From NCBI RefSeq assembly GCF_026586805.1, contig NZ_JAPFHA010000024.1:1-64000 (forward strand): 64,000 bases of DNA. Direction: 5' to 3'. Source of the DNA: Niveibacterium sp. 24ML. Its GTDB lineage: Bacteria; Pseudomonadota; Gammaproteobacteria; Burkholderiales; Rhodocyclaceae. The notes under the pieces were generated by a model. It was given only the letters and a program-made list of their open reading frames with translations. It had not been told where the DNA came from and made no database searches. The translations under genes and the position numbers were made by a program. This document shows, piece after piece, positions 18,465-27,097 of the stretch; the stretch's first letter is position 1, and each line of letters starts with the position of its first letter.

Positions 18465-18746
18465 ATGCAACGCCACCTGTTCCTCGTCGCCTACGACATC
18501 GCCAGCAACCGCTCACGCAACCGTGCCCGGCGCGAAGTCAAAGGCAACGCCATCGGTGGCCAGAAGTCACTCTTTGAATGCTGGCTCACGACTGGCGAAC
18601 TGCAACAACTCATGGCCGCCCTGCGCAGCCTGATCGACCCCGCCACCGACCGCATCATCTTTGTCCAGCTCGACCCACGCGCCCGCATCGAAGCACTTGG
18701 CCGCGCCGTGGCGCCTGTCGCCGCCAACTACTTCTACCAAGGCTGA
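18465..18746 (+). CDS. cas2: Cas2 (first copy)
   Basis: 93 residues. The ferredoxin-like first strand FLVAYDIASNRSRNRAR carries the conserved Asp (YDI), and a RIIFVQLDPRARIEALG stretch forms the later strands. Cas2 dimers hold two Cas1 dimers for spacer integration. A CAGGAG-type ribosome site lies about 20 bases before the ATG. The cas1 ATG is 2 bases after the stop. A second Cas2 gene lies at 20499, so this locus has two. Confidence 0.9.
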   Translation: MQRHLFLVAYDIASNRSRNRARREVKGNAIGGQKSLFECWLTTGELQQLMAALRSLIDPATDRIIFVQLDPRARIEALGRAVAPVAANYFYQG

Positions 18747-18748
18747 AG

Positions 18749-19738
18749 ATGAGCACCCTCGTCATTGATCGAAGCGGGTTCGAGCTACGCTGGAATGCAG
18801 GCGCCCTTGAGCTACGCCAGAACGGCACGCTTGCACGCACGATCCCCGGCAAACTGCTTGAACGCATCGTCCTCCAGAGCGACACGCAACTCGGTTCAGC
18901 CACCCTCGCCGCCCTGGCTGACCAAGGCATCGGATTAGTCGCATTTGGCGGGCGCAGCGGCCAGCGCGTTGCACATCTGCTCGGCACGCCACACAACGAC
19001 GCACGCACCCGCATTGCCCAATGCCGCATCACCCCCGACGAAGCCGATGCAATCACCTTCGTCAGGCAGCTCGTACGCGGCAAAGTATTACGCCAACAGC
19101 GCTTCCTGCGCCGCGCCGCCGCAGAACGCCCTGACCTGCGCAAACCCCTGCACGACGGCAACCAAACCCTTGGCCGCACGCTCGAACAAATCGCCACCGC
19201 AAGCAGTATCAACAGCTTGCGCGGCCTCGAAGGCGCCGCCGCCGCAGCCTACTTCCGCGCCTACGTACACCTGTTCGCTCAATCGCTCGAATTCAATGCG
19301 CGCCGCCGTCGCCCGCCACCCGATCCGGTCAACGCCTGTCTCTCGCTCGGCTACTCGATGCTCTACTCAAGCGCCGTAGCCGCCGCCTGGGCAAGCGGGC
19401 TCGACCCCATGATCGGCGCGCTTCACACCCCGGCGCACGGCCGCGCATCCCTCGCCTGCGACCTCATGGAACCCTGGCGCCCCCGTATCGACCAATGGGT
19501 CTGGATCGCCTTCCGCGAACGCCGCCTCCGCCCCGACCACTTTGGCCGCGATGGCGCCGGCGCCTGCATCATCGGCAAAGCCGCAAGGGCAGAAATCTAT
19601 CCAGCGCTCAGCGCCGTCACCACCGACTGCGGGCGCGCCATGCAACGCCATGCCCGCGCAATTGCCAAGGCACTCCAGACGCGAGCGCCCATCCTTGCAC
19701 CCGCGCCCGACTGTGACGAAGACGAGCCCTTCGCATGA
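18749..19738 (+). CDS. cas1: Cas1 integrase (catalytic copy)
   Basis: 329 residues from ATG 18749 (the frame is open upstream within cas2 but irrelevant). It has an N-terminal beta domain (VIDRSGFELRWNAGALELRQ). The catalytic helical domain has Glu in LRGLEGAAAAAYFRAY (about 155-170), the PPPDPVNACLSLGYSMLY segment (about 189-206), then GALHTPAHGRASLACDLMEP with the metal-binding His and Asp. All three metal ligands appear present, so this should be the active integrase. The stop overlaps the cas1-like start (ATGA). Confidence 0.93.
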   Translation: MSTLVIDRSGFELRWNAGALELRQNGTLARTIPGKLLERIVLQSDTQLGSATLAALADQGIGLVAFGGRSGQRVAHLLGTPHNDARTRIAQCRITPDEADAITFVRQLVRGKVLRQQRFLRRAAAERPDLRKPLHDGNQTLGRTLEQIATASSINSLRGLEGAAAAAYFRAYVHLFAQSLEFNARRRRPPPDPVNACLSLGYSMLYSSAVAAAWASGLDPMIGALHTPAHGRASLACDLMEPWRPRIDQWVWIAFRERRLRPDHFGRDGAGACIIGKAARAEIYPALSAVTTDCGRAMQRHARAIAKALQTRAPILAPAPDCDEDEPFA

Positions 19739-20502
19739 TTCACCCCCTCTACCTCGATGCCGCCAACACCTGGAGCATCAAGCTCGACCAAGGAATTGCG
19801 CTCCACGTCAGCGCCCCCAATCGCGCCCGCACCCTCTTTCCGCTGCGGCGCCTCTCACGCGTCATCAGTCCATCCACCGCCACCTGGACAACCGAAGCCC
19901 TGCTCGCCTGCCTGCGCGCCGGCGTGACCGTGGTCTTCCACGACAAGCACGGCGAACCCGTAGCCTGGTGTTTCGGACCAAGAAAGCGGGAAACAACACT
20001 CGGCGAACTTCTGCGAAGCGCCCTTGCCCACACAGACGGCCTCACCGAACTCATGGCCTGGCGCCACATCACCGAGCACAACACCCTCCTCGCTACGCTC
20101 ATCAAGGCCAAAATCGCCCAACGCACGCACACCCCGGAAAGCGCACGCGCCGCACTCTGCAGCCTGCACCAGCAACGGCTCGGCAAACCCGTCGGGCCGC
20201 TGCTGCGCAGTCTCGAACGCAGCGCCTCAGGCCTGCTCGCCCAACACCTCTACAACCACGTCGGCGACCCCTACCTCATCGGCTTCGCCAGAGAGGGCTT
20301 CCACCTCACAGAGTTCCTTGGCAGCATCCTGCGTTGGCATCTGCACAGCGCCCTGCTCAACACCCCGTTGGCAACCCTGCGCGACAGCACCCCGGGGCGG
20401 GCCGCCGCCTACTGCCTTGAGCGCGAAAGCACCCCCCTCTACCACGCCATCGGCAACGCCCTCGGCGATCTCGAACGGCACCTGCGCGAGCGCCACACAT
20501 GA
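19735..20502 (+). CDS. Cas1-like paralogue with lost catalytic residues
   Basis: 255 residues; coupled to cas1 by ATGA. The N-terminus LYLDAANTWSIKLDQGIAL ... TEALLACLRAGVTVVFHDKHGEPV follows the Cas1 beta-domain pattern. The helical half aligns by eye: RSLERSASGLLAQHLY matches the Glu helix, but the PPPDPVNA-type segment is missing, the GALH histidine position reads GFAR, and the DLME acidic position reads SILR. So integrase activity is unlikely; a structural or regulatory partner of the adaptation complex is the natural inference. It is 74 residues shorter than the upstream Cas1. It also couples to the second cas2 by ATGA. Confidence 0.75.
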   Translation: MIHPLYLDAANTWSIKLDQGIALHVSAPNRARTLFPLRRLSRVISPSTATWTTEALLACLRAGVTVVFHDKHGEPVAWCFGPRKRETTLGELLRSALAHTDGLTELMAWRHITEHNTLLATLIKAKIAQRTHTPESARAALCSLHQQRLGKPVGPLLRSLERSASGLLAQHLYNHVGDPYLIGFAREGFHLTEFLGSILRWHLHSALLNTPLATLRDSTPGRAAAYCLERESTPLYHAIGNALGDLERHLRERHT

Positions 20503-20846
20503 GCAAATCCGAAACCAAAGCCTGGCTCATCGCCTACGACATCAGCCAACCGCGCCGCCTCCGCCAAGTGCACCGACTCATGCGCGAAGAAGGCATCCCG
20601 GTTCAGTACTCCGCCTTCATCCTCACCGCCTCAGATCGGCAGCTCGACCACCTCCTCGCCGATCTGCGCGAACTGATCGACCCCACCTGCGACGACGTCC
20701 GCGCCTATCACATCCCCCAACGCTGCGCCGTATGGTCACTCGGCCGCAACAGCCTACCTTCTGGCATATTGCTCGACGCCGCTATTGCCGCTAAATTCCT
20801 CCTTGAAACCGAAGCGCCCGAGCACACCGAAATCAGCGTGGCATGA
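20499..20846 (+). CDS. Cas2 (second copy)
   Basis: 115 residues; the ATG overlaps the cas1-like stop. AWLIAYDISQPRRLRQVHRLM has the Cas2 first strand with conserved Asp, followed by PVQYSAFILTASDRQLDHLL and LIDPTCDDVRAYHIPQ, the standard Cas2 layout, with a C-terminal tail of about 25 extra residues. It differs strongly from the first Cas2. Adjacent to the degenerate Cas1, it may form a second heterocomplex or replace one Cas2 in a mixed complex. The array begins 68 bases after its stop. Confidence 0.88.
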   Translation: MSKSETKAWLIAYDISQPRRLRQVHRLMREEGIPVQYSAFILTASDRQLDHLLADLRELIDPTCDDVRAYHIPQRCAVWSLGRNSLPSGILLDAAIAAKFLLETEAPEHTEISVA

Positions 20847-20914
20847 GCCCCCCCGAAATGCCCCACACCCCCCTTTCCAAGCAACTGATTTCAAAACCAT
20901 TTTCAGACTGAGCG
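20847..20914 (+). promoter_or_regulatory. Short CRISPR leader region
   Basis: 68 bases between the second cas2 stop and the first repeat. The proximal half is C-rich, and the last 30 bases are A/T-richer (around 20886-20908). Since repeats degenerate only far to the right, this left end is the leader end where new spacers should enter. No clear promoter was seen; the array may be transcribed from within or upstream of the adaptation genes. Confidence 0.55.
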
Positions 20915-23900
20915 GGCCAATACCGAACCCCGAACCCGAGGGGATTAAGACACCTTCGCCGGCGCTGCGGCACCTGCCGCCGGCCAATACCGAACCCCGA
21001 ACCCGAGGGGATTAAGACTCATCAGCGACGCGGCCGACAGTGCCATCTGGGCCAATACCGAACCCCGAACCCGAGGGGATTAAGACATCGTAGTTCCACC
21101 ACCACCACCGGCTTTTCGGGCCAATACCGAACCCCGAACCCGAGGGGATTAAGACGCGGTTAGAGGTGGGCTAGCTGTGGGTAACGGCCAATACCGAACC
21201 CCGAACCCGAGGGGATTAAGACGTGCTGGCACGTGCCACGTGGCCGTTTGCCGAGGGCCAATACCGAACCCCGAACCCGAGGGGATTAAGACTTAACAGG
21301 GGCCAATGTCTTGATTCCCATCACGGCCAATACCGAACCCCGAACCCGAGGGGATTAAGACGCGCTGCGCTAACACCGCTTGGTATAGATCCATGGCCAA
21401 TACCGAACCCCGAACCCGAGGGGATTAAGACCTTGCGGCGATCTCAACATCATCCAGTGCGTGGCCAATACCGAACCCCGAACCCGAGGGGATTAAGACG
21501 TTCGGACAGTTTTACTGCCATCGCAACAGCGGCCAATACCGAACCCCGAACCCGAGGGGATTAAGACCCGATGCCGAGATTCTTACAGAATTTGAGTCGG
21601 CCAATACCGAACCCCGAACCCGAGGGGATTAAGACAATGCTTTCGCCATTGCCACGCTCATGTGCCCGGCCAATACCGAACCCCGAACCCGAGGGGATTA
21701 AGACGAACAGCGCGTGCCCTTCACCCATCGCGTCGGGCCAATACCGAACCCCGAACCCGAGGGGATTAAGACCGGCTGCCTTGGCTTTCGCCTTGGCTGC
21801 CTTGGCCAATACCGAACCCCGAACCCGAGGGGATTAAGACAACGCGGGCGGCTTCGATGCCGCCGTCGTTAATGGCCAATACCGAACCCCGAACCCGAGG
21901 GGATTAAGACGGCGGCGGTGGTGCGAGCGACGCCAGATTACGGCCAATACCGAACCCCGAACCCGAGGGGATTAAGACTTCGTGTAGCTTACGTGCGCTA
22001 CGTAGTTCCCGGCCAATACCGAACCCCGAACCCGAGGGGATTAAGACGGACGCTGCCCGTCCTGCCGCGCCTCTAAGCAGGCCAATACCGAACCCCGAAC
22101 CCGAGGGGATTAAGACGGTTCCTGCGAGGTGAAGGTGCGGGCTTCGGGGGCCAATACCGAACCCCGAACCCGAGGGGATTAAGACCGGAATAGGCAGTTT
22201 TACTGCCATCATTCTCGGGGCCAATACCGAACCCCGAACCCGAGGGGATTAAGACAGAACCGTTTCGAGCGGCAGACCGCACTGATCTGGCCAATACCGA
22301 ACCCCGAACCCGAGGGGATTAAGACCGCAGCACGCGGATGACTCATGATGCCCCTCGGGCCAATACCGAACCCCGAACCCGAGGGGATTAAGACTTGATC
22401 CCCATGACAGCTTTCGTCGCCGATGTGGCCAATACCGAACCCCGAACCCGAGGGGATTAAGACACAGCTTTGCACCGTCCGGCTTGATCGTCTGGCCAAT
22501 ACCGAACCCCGAACCCGAGGGGATTAAGACTGACTTCGGCGGCTTCACTTTGGCGCCGCAGTGGGGGCCAATACCGAACCCCGAACCCGAGGGGATTAAG
22601 ACGTCGATGACGGCGGTAGCGAGAACGGAGCGGGCCAATACCGAACCCCGAACCCGAGGGGATTAAGACTTTGATCGCCGGCCCACGATTGCGTTTCAAT
22701 GGGCCAATACCGAACCCCGAACCCGAGGGGATTAAGACTTGGCCACCTTTTTGGCTGCGCTCACGCCCGGGGCCAATACCGAACCCCGAACCCGAGGGGA
22801 TTAAGACGAAGCGCCCGCCAACAATGCGCGCCATTTCTTCGGCCAATACCGAACCCCGAACCCGAGGGGATTAAGACACTTCACCCGGCGTGCACAGGCG
22901 CGGGCCTTCGGCCAATACCGAACCCCGAACCCGAGGGGATTAAGACGCCTGATCGTGTGCCATGCCCCACGGGATGCGCGGCCAATACCGAACCCCGAAC
23001 CCGAGGGGATTAAGACGATCAGATCACCACCCGGGAAGGTGACGAAGGTCGGGCCAATACCGAACCCCGAACCCGAGGGGATTAAGACCGCCTGCGGCCT
23101 CGCATGTCCCATCGCTGGGGGCCAATACCGAACCCCGAACCCGAGGGGATTAAGACTCGAGCACCGAGCGTTCGAGCTTCTGGATGTGGCCAATACCGAA
23201 CCCCGAACCCGAGGGGATTAAGACCTCGGCAGGAGCCGAAGGCGACGCAGGATCAGGGCCAATACCGAACCCCGAACCCGAGGGGATTAAGACCCCAATC
23301 GACGGCTCCTTGCAAAGAAAGAGGCCAATACCGAACCCCGAACCCGAGGGGATTAAGACCGCCCACATCCGAGCGATAGACGTAGTACCCGGGCCAATAC
23401 CGAACCCCGAACCCGAGGGGATTAAGACTCACCGCCTCGGCTACGATGGCGTCAATATTGAGGCCAATACCGAACCCCGAACCCGAGGGGATTAAGACTC
23501 ATCCGGGTTGTTGAAGAGCACTGCTTTGAGGCCAATACCGAACCCCGAACCCGAGGGGATTAAGACTTAATAAAAACGAACAACTGCTTGAGGTTCAAAG
23601 GCCAATACCGAACCCCGAACCCGAGGGGATTAAGACGCTGATTCCGCAATCAGCCCGGCAGGTGCCGGTGGCCAATACCGAACCCCGAACCCGAGGGGAT
23701 TAAGACAGCCATCCTTCCATCATCCAGCAGCACGATGGGGCCAATACCGAACCCCGAACCCGAGGGGATTAAGACCCTTTGCCTTGCCCTTCGCGGCACG
23801 GGTAACGGGCCAATACCGAACCCCGAACCCGAGGGGATTAAGACCCCTTAGGCGGCGTGGCTTCCCGGCACCGGGTGGCCAATACCGAACCCCGAACCCG

Positions 23901-25418
23901 AGGGGATTAAGACCAAGCGCGGCCCACAAGTTAGCGCCCGCCTTATGGCCAATACCGAACCCCGAACCCGAGGGGATTAAGACGTGTCAGGGATTTAATT
24001 AGTTGTGCGGAGGGGGCCAATACCGAACCCCGAACCCGAGGGGATTAAGACCCGCCAGCTTCCCGAAAAAATCTTCTTGATGGCCAATACCGAACCCCGA
24101 ACCCGAGGGGATTAAGACTGAGCCGGAAAACGTTAAACCCGGCTTGCGTGGCCAATACCGAACCCCGAACCCGAGGGGATTAAGACTGAAGCGTGGAACA
24201 TTATTGGTTTTGATGCGGGGCCAATACCGAACCCCGAACCCGAGGGGATTAAGACACCTGATCCAAGTCCGGGCGTTGGCGACCACAAGGCCAATACCGA
24301 ACCCCGAACCCGAGGGGATTAAGACCGGCTTGCACTGCCTTTGTATAAGTTTGTTTCGGCCAATACCGAACCCCGAACCCGAGGGGATTAAGACGCGATA
24401 GAACGATGCGTTTTGTACTCGGGCGGGCCAATACCGAACCCCGAACCCGAGGGGATTAAGACGCATTCTCTCACAACGAGCCCGGTTTTCTGGCCAATAC
24501 CGAACCCCGAACCCGAGGGGATTAAGACCGATACGCCCGGCCACGTCATTGAATAGCGCACGGCCAATACCGAACCCCGAACCCGAGGGGATTAAGATAG
24601 GACTGCGGAGGCGATTACAACGGCTGCGGCGAGGCCAATACCGAACCCCGAACCCGAGGGGATTAAGACCAAAGTCTCGCTGATGATCGCGCAATCGAAG
24701 CGGCCAATACCGAACCCCGAACCCGAGGGATTAAGACTCGACATCCAGTATGTAGTTACCGTTGGAATCGGCCAATACCGAACCCCGAACCAGATGGGAT
24801 TAAGACGGCATCTTTGCGAGCACGGAGTCAATGCTGTCCGACCAATACCGAACCCCGAACCCGAGGGGATTACGACGGTGGTGTTCATTTTGTTGCCCCT
24901 TTGAAAGGGCCAATACCGAACCCCGAACCCGAGTGGATTAAGACGGACGCTGATGATTTCAAATTCGGCGCCGTGGCCAATACCGAACCCTGAACCCGAG
25001 GGGATTAAGACAGCCAAGAATTCCTTGATGGCTTCCCCCTAGGCCAATACCGAACCCCGAACCCGAGGGGATTAAGACGCAATATCGACGGACGACCGGA
25101 TCGCTTCCATTCGGCCAATACCGAACCCCGAACCCGAGGGGATTAAGACGAATGAAGGCGCGCAGCTTCGTGCGCAACAGCGGCCAATACCGAACCCCGA
25201 ACCCGAGGGGATTAAGACTTTACTTCTTGGCTTTGGCTTTCGCCGCCGCCGGCCAATACCGAACCCCGAACCCGAGGGGATTAAGACCAACCTGCAAAAC
25301 GGGCAAGCGCTCTGCACAGGCCAATACCGAACCCCGAACCCGAGGGGATTAAGACCTGCGGCATATGTCAGGGGTGCTGCGACACCGGCCAATACCGAAC
25401 CCCGAACCCGAGGGGATT
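20915..25418 (+). CRISPR. Type III-B CRISPR array, 66 repeats and 65 spacers
   Basis: I counted 66 copies of a 37-base repeat that begins GGCCAATACC, has CCCCGAACCCGAGGGG in the middle and ends GATTAAGAC, separated by spacers of 30-35 bases. The middle can form a weak 4-bp CCCC/GGGG stem. The last 8 bases, ATTAAGAC, would be the crRNA 5' handle, implying rightward transcription from the cas2 side. Repeats 1-53 and 61-65 look perfect where checked; 54 and 56-60 carry changes (for example a missing G near 24728, GACC for GGCC at 24840, ACGAC for AAGAC near 24873), and 66 (25387-25418) is truncated. No cas gene interrupts the array. Spacers are all different, but two share a 16-base core. Confidence 0.98.
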
Positions 25419-25518
25419 TGCGAACGTAGCGATGGAGAAGGTTCAGGGGTTCGCGACTTTTGAAAGATGCGAACGCCACACGGGTCTGGCATTGCGCAGC
25501 AGTAGGAGGAGTACTTCT

Positions 25519-25815
25519 TTGAGAGTCGGTTCGAGCAAACTTAAGCGCACCGGCGTGACGCTGGCGGTTGTGGTGCTGCTGTTGATATTGCTTTGGCAGT
25601 ACGGCGAATTTGCGTACCGCTTGGGCTGGGAAGATAGCAATGAGGCGGCGGAGCTGCCTGCTGCGCCAAACGCAGCCCCTAGGTGTTTCGGCGCCGAGGA
25701 TGAGCAGAGCGCGCCAAATGGATGCAGGCGACTGACGCCGGTAGCTGGGAAGCCTGCGTCACGGGTTAATGTTGGTGAGACTGCGCGCCGGTCACGACCG
25801 ACTGGTGCGCTGTGA
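25519..25815 (+). CDS. Small single-pass membrane protein beside the array
   Basis: 98 residues from TTG 25519, chosen because a strong AGGAGG lies 9 bases upstream (25504-25509); a start at 25432 would run through the array edge. A basic N-terminus (RVGSSKLKRTG) precedes one transmembrane helix at about 12-28 (VTLAVVVLLLILLW). Then comes an aromatic/acidic juxtamembrane part (QYGEFAYRLGWEDSNE) and a Pro/Ala/Arg-rich tail with two cysteines (56, 69). No CARF or SAVED domain is present. Sitting between the array and two CARF genes, it could be a membrane effector or anchor of the type III response, but that is inference. Confidence 0.55.
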   Translation: MRVGSSKLKRTGVTLAVVVLLLILLWQYGEFAYRLGWEDSNEAAELPAAPNAAPRCFGAEDEQSAPNGCRRLTPVAGKPASRVNVGETARRSRPTGAL

Positions 25816-25882
25816 TGGCCAGGCCTGCAGGGCGGGATACCGGCGATCATGGCTAGCGCAACCGCAAGCTTGCCGCTTGGGC

Positions 25883-25895
25883 GCCCGGACCGGGC
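25883..25895 (+). promoter_or_regulatory. Palindrome upstream of the CARF-winged-helix gene
   Basis: GCCCGG-A-CCGGGC, 13 bases with 6-bp arms, lies 45 bases before the ATG at 25941 in the 125-base gap after the small membrane protein gene. It is a possible operator, since the next gene encodes a winged-helix DNA-binding domain. A TTGACT at 25917-25922 could be a -35 element but no matching -10 was seen. Confidence 0.35.
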
Positions 25896-25940
25896 ATCTG
25901 CCATCATTCGTTGGTACTTGACTCGTGTTCGTTCAAATTC

Positions 25941-27086
25941 ATGCCCCGAAAAGTCCTTGTGGCCGTGACCGGCCTTTCGCCCCAGATCGTGACCGAGACG
26001 CTGTTTGCGTTGGCATGTCAGGGCGAATCGCCGTGGGTGCCGGATGAAATCCATCTGATTACGACGGTGACCGGCGCAGAGCATGCGCGCTTGAATCTGC
26101 TGACCCCTACGACGGGGTGGTTTCATCGCTTGCGTGCGGACTATGCGTTGCCGCCGATTGCGTTTGATGAGAATTCCATCCATGTCATGCACGACGAGTT
26201 GGGCAAGCCGATGGAGGATATCCGCACACCGGCCCAGAACACTGCGGCAGCAGACTTCATGACTGAAGCGCTGCGGACGCTGACACGATCGCCCGATACG
26301 GCGGTGCACGTGTCGATCGCGGGGGGGCGCAAAACGATGGGGTTTTACATCGGCTACGCGCTTTCGCTATTTGGCCGTCCGCAGGATCGGCTTTCTCATG
26401 TGCTGGTATCCGACCCTTTCGAGAGTAATCGCGACTTTTACTATCCGACCCCGCACGACCATCCGATCCATGTGCGGCGAGGGGATCGGGAAGTCACTTA
26501 CAACGCGCGCCATGCGACGGTTGAACTGGCAGAGATTCCGTTTGTGAGTTTGCGCCATGGCTTACCTGCAGACTTGCTGGATGGACGCGCTTCGTTTGGC
26601 GCCACCGTGGCGGCTGCGCAGGCGGCCTTGGGCGCGCCGGAGCTTCGACTTGATGCGGCGTCCTTGCGCGTTCGCGCAGCGGGCAAAACGTTTCGCTTGT
26701 CGCCAGCTGAATTTGCGTTGCTGACGCTGTTTGCACATCGAGCCCGGTCGGGGGCAGAACCGATGCGGGCACCACTTAAGGATATTGCTGACACGGATTG
26801 GTCTGCGGAGGCATTGCGCGATATCGCCGCAGCGTGTGGCAGCATGCAGATTCCAGCCAGCGTTGAGGCTGCGCTGACTGAAGGGGCCGATGAGGCGTAC
26901 TTCTCTCAGCACCTTTCTCGGCTTCGCAAACAGGTTCGGGCGGCACTGGGCCCCGCCGCGGGCCCATACCTGATTGAAGACGGTGGCAACCGCCCACGTC
27001 GGTATCGGCTTGCGCTGCCACCGGAGAGCGTTGTGTTTGAATGCATCGCCGCTGATGACCCATTTCCCCCCACGCCAATTGATTGA
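25941..27086 (+). CDS. CARF protein (Cas_NE0113-type) with C-terminal OmpR-like winged helix
   Basis: 381 residues from ATG 25941. The N-terminus PRKVLVAVTGLSPQIVTETL and the later VSIAGGRKTMGFYIGYAL (123-140) are hallmarks of the NE0113 family of CRISPR-associated CARF proteins, which bind cyclic oligoadenylates; some CARF relatives are ring nucleases. After a linker, residues about 236-358 resemble an OmpR/PhoB-type winged helix: LRVRAAGKTFRLSPAEFALL, then HLSRLRKQVRAALG and YLIEDGGNRPRRYRLALP, matching the order of a strand-led DNA-binding wing. No HEPN or nuclease motif was found. A ligand-controlled transcription factor or ring nuclease is inferred. The Can2-type nuclease gene follows. 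Confidence 0.8.
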   Translation: MPRKVLVAVTGLSPQIVTETLFALACQGESPWVPDEIHLITTVTGAEHARLNLLTPTTGWFHRLRADYALPPIAFDENSIHVMHDELGKPMEDIRTPAQNTAAADFMTEALRTLTRSPDTAVHVSIAGGRKTMGFYIGYALSLFGRPQDRLSHVLVSDPFESNRDFYYPTPHDHPIHVRRGDREVTYNARHATVELAEIPFVSLRHGLPADLLDGRASFGATVAAAQAALGAPELRLDAASLRVRAAGKTFRLSPAEFALLTLFAHRARSGAEPMRAPLKDIADTDWSAEALRDIAAACGSMQIPASVEAALTEGADEAYFSQHLSRLRKQVRAALGPAAGPYLIEDGGNRPRRYRLALPPESVVFECIAADDPFPPTPID

Positions 27087-27097
27087 AGGATTCAATG

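Noticed and set aside
21293-21324. GGCCAATG inside a spacer, looking like a repeat start
   Set aside because: Only 7 bases match the repeat; the spacing of the true repeats on both sides is normal.
21561-25177. Many long minus-strand open frames repeating LIPSGSGFGIG or NPLGFGVRYWP across the array
   Set aside because: They arise because the 37-base repeat has no stop in those frames and many repeat-spacer units are multiples of three; they are not genes.
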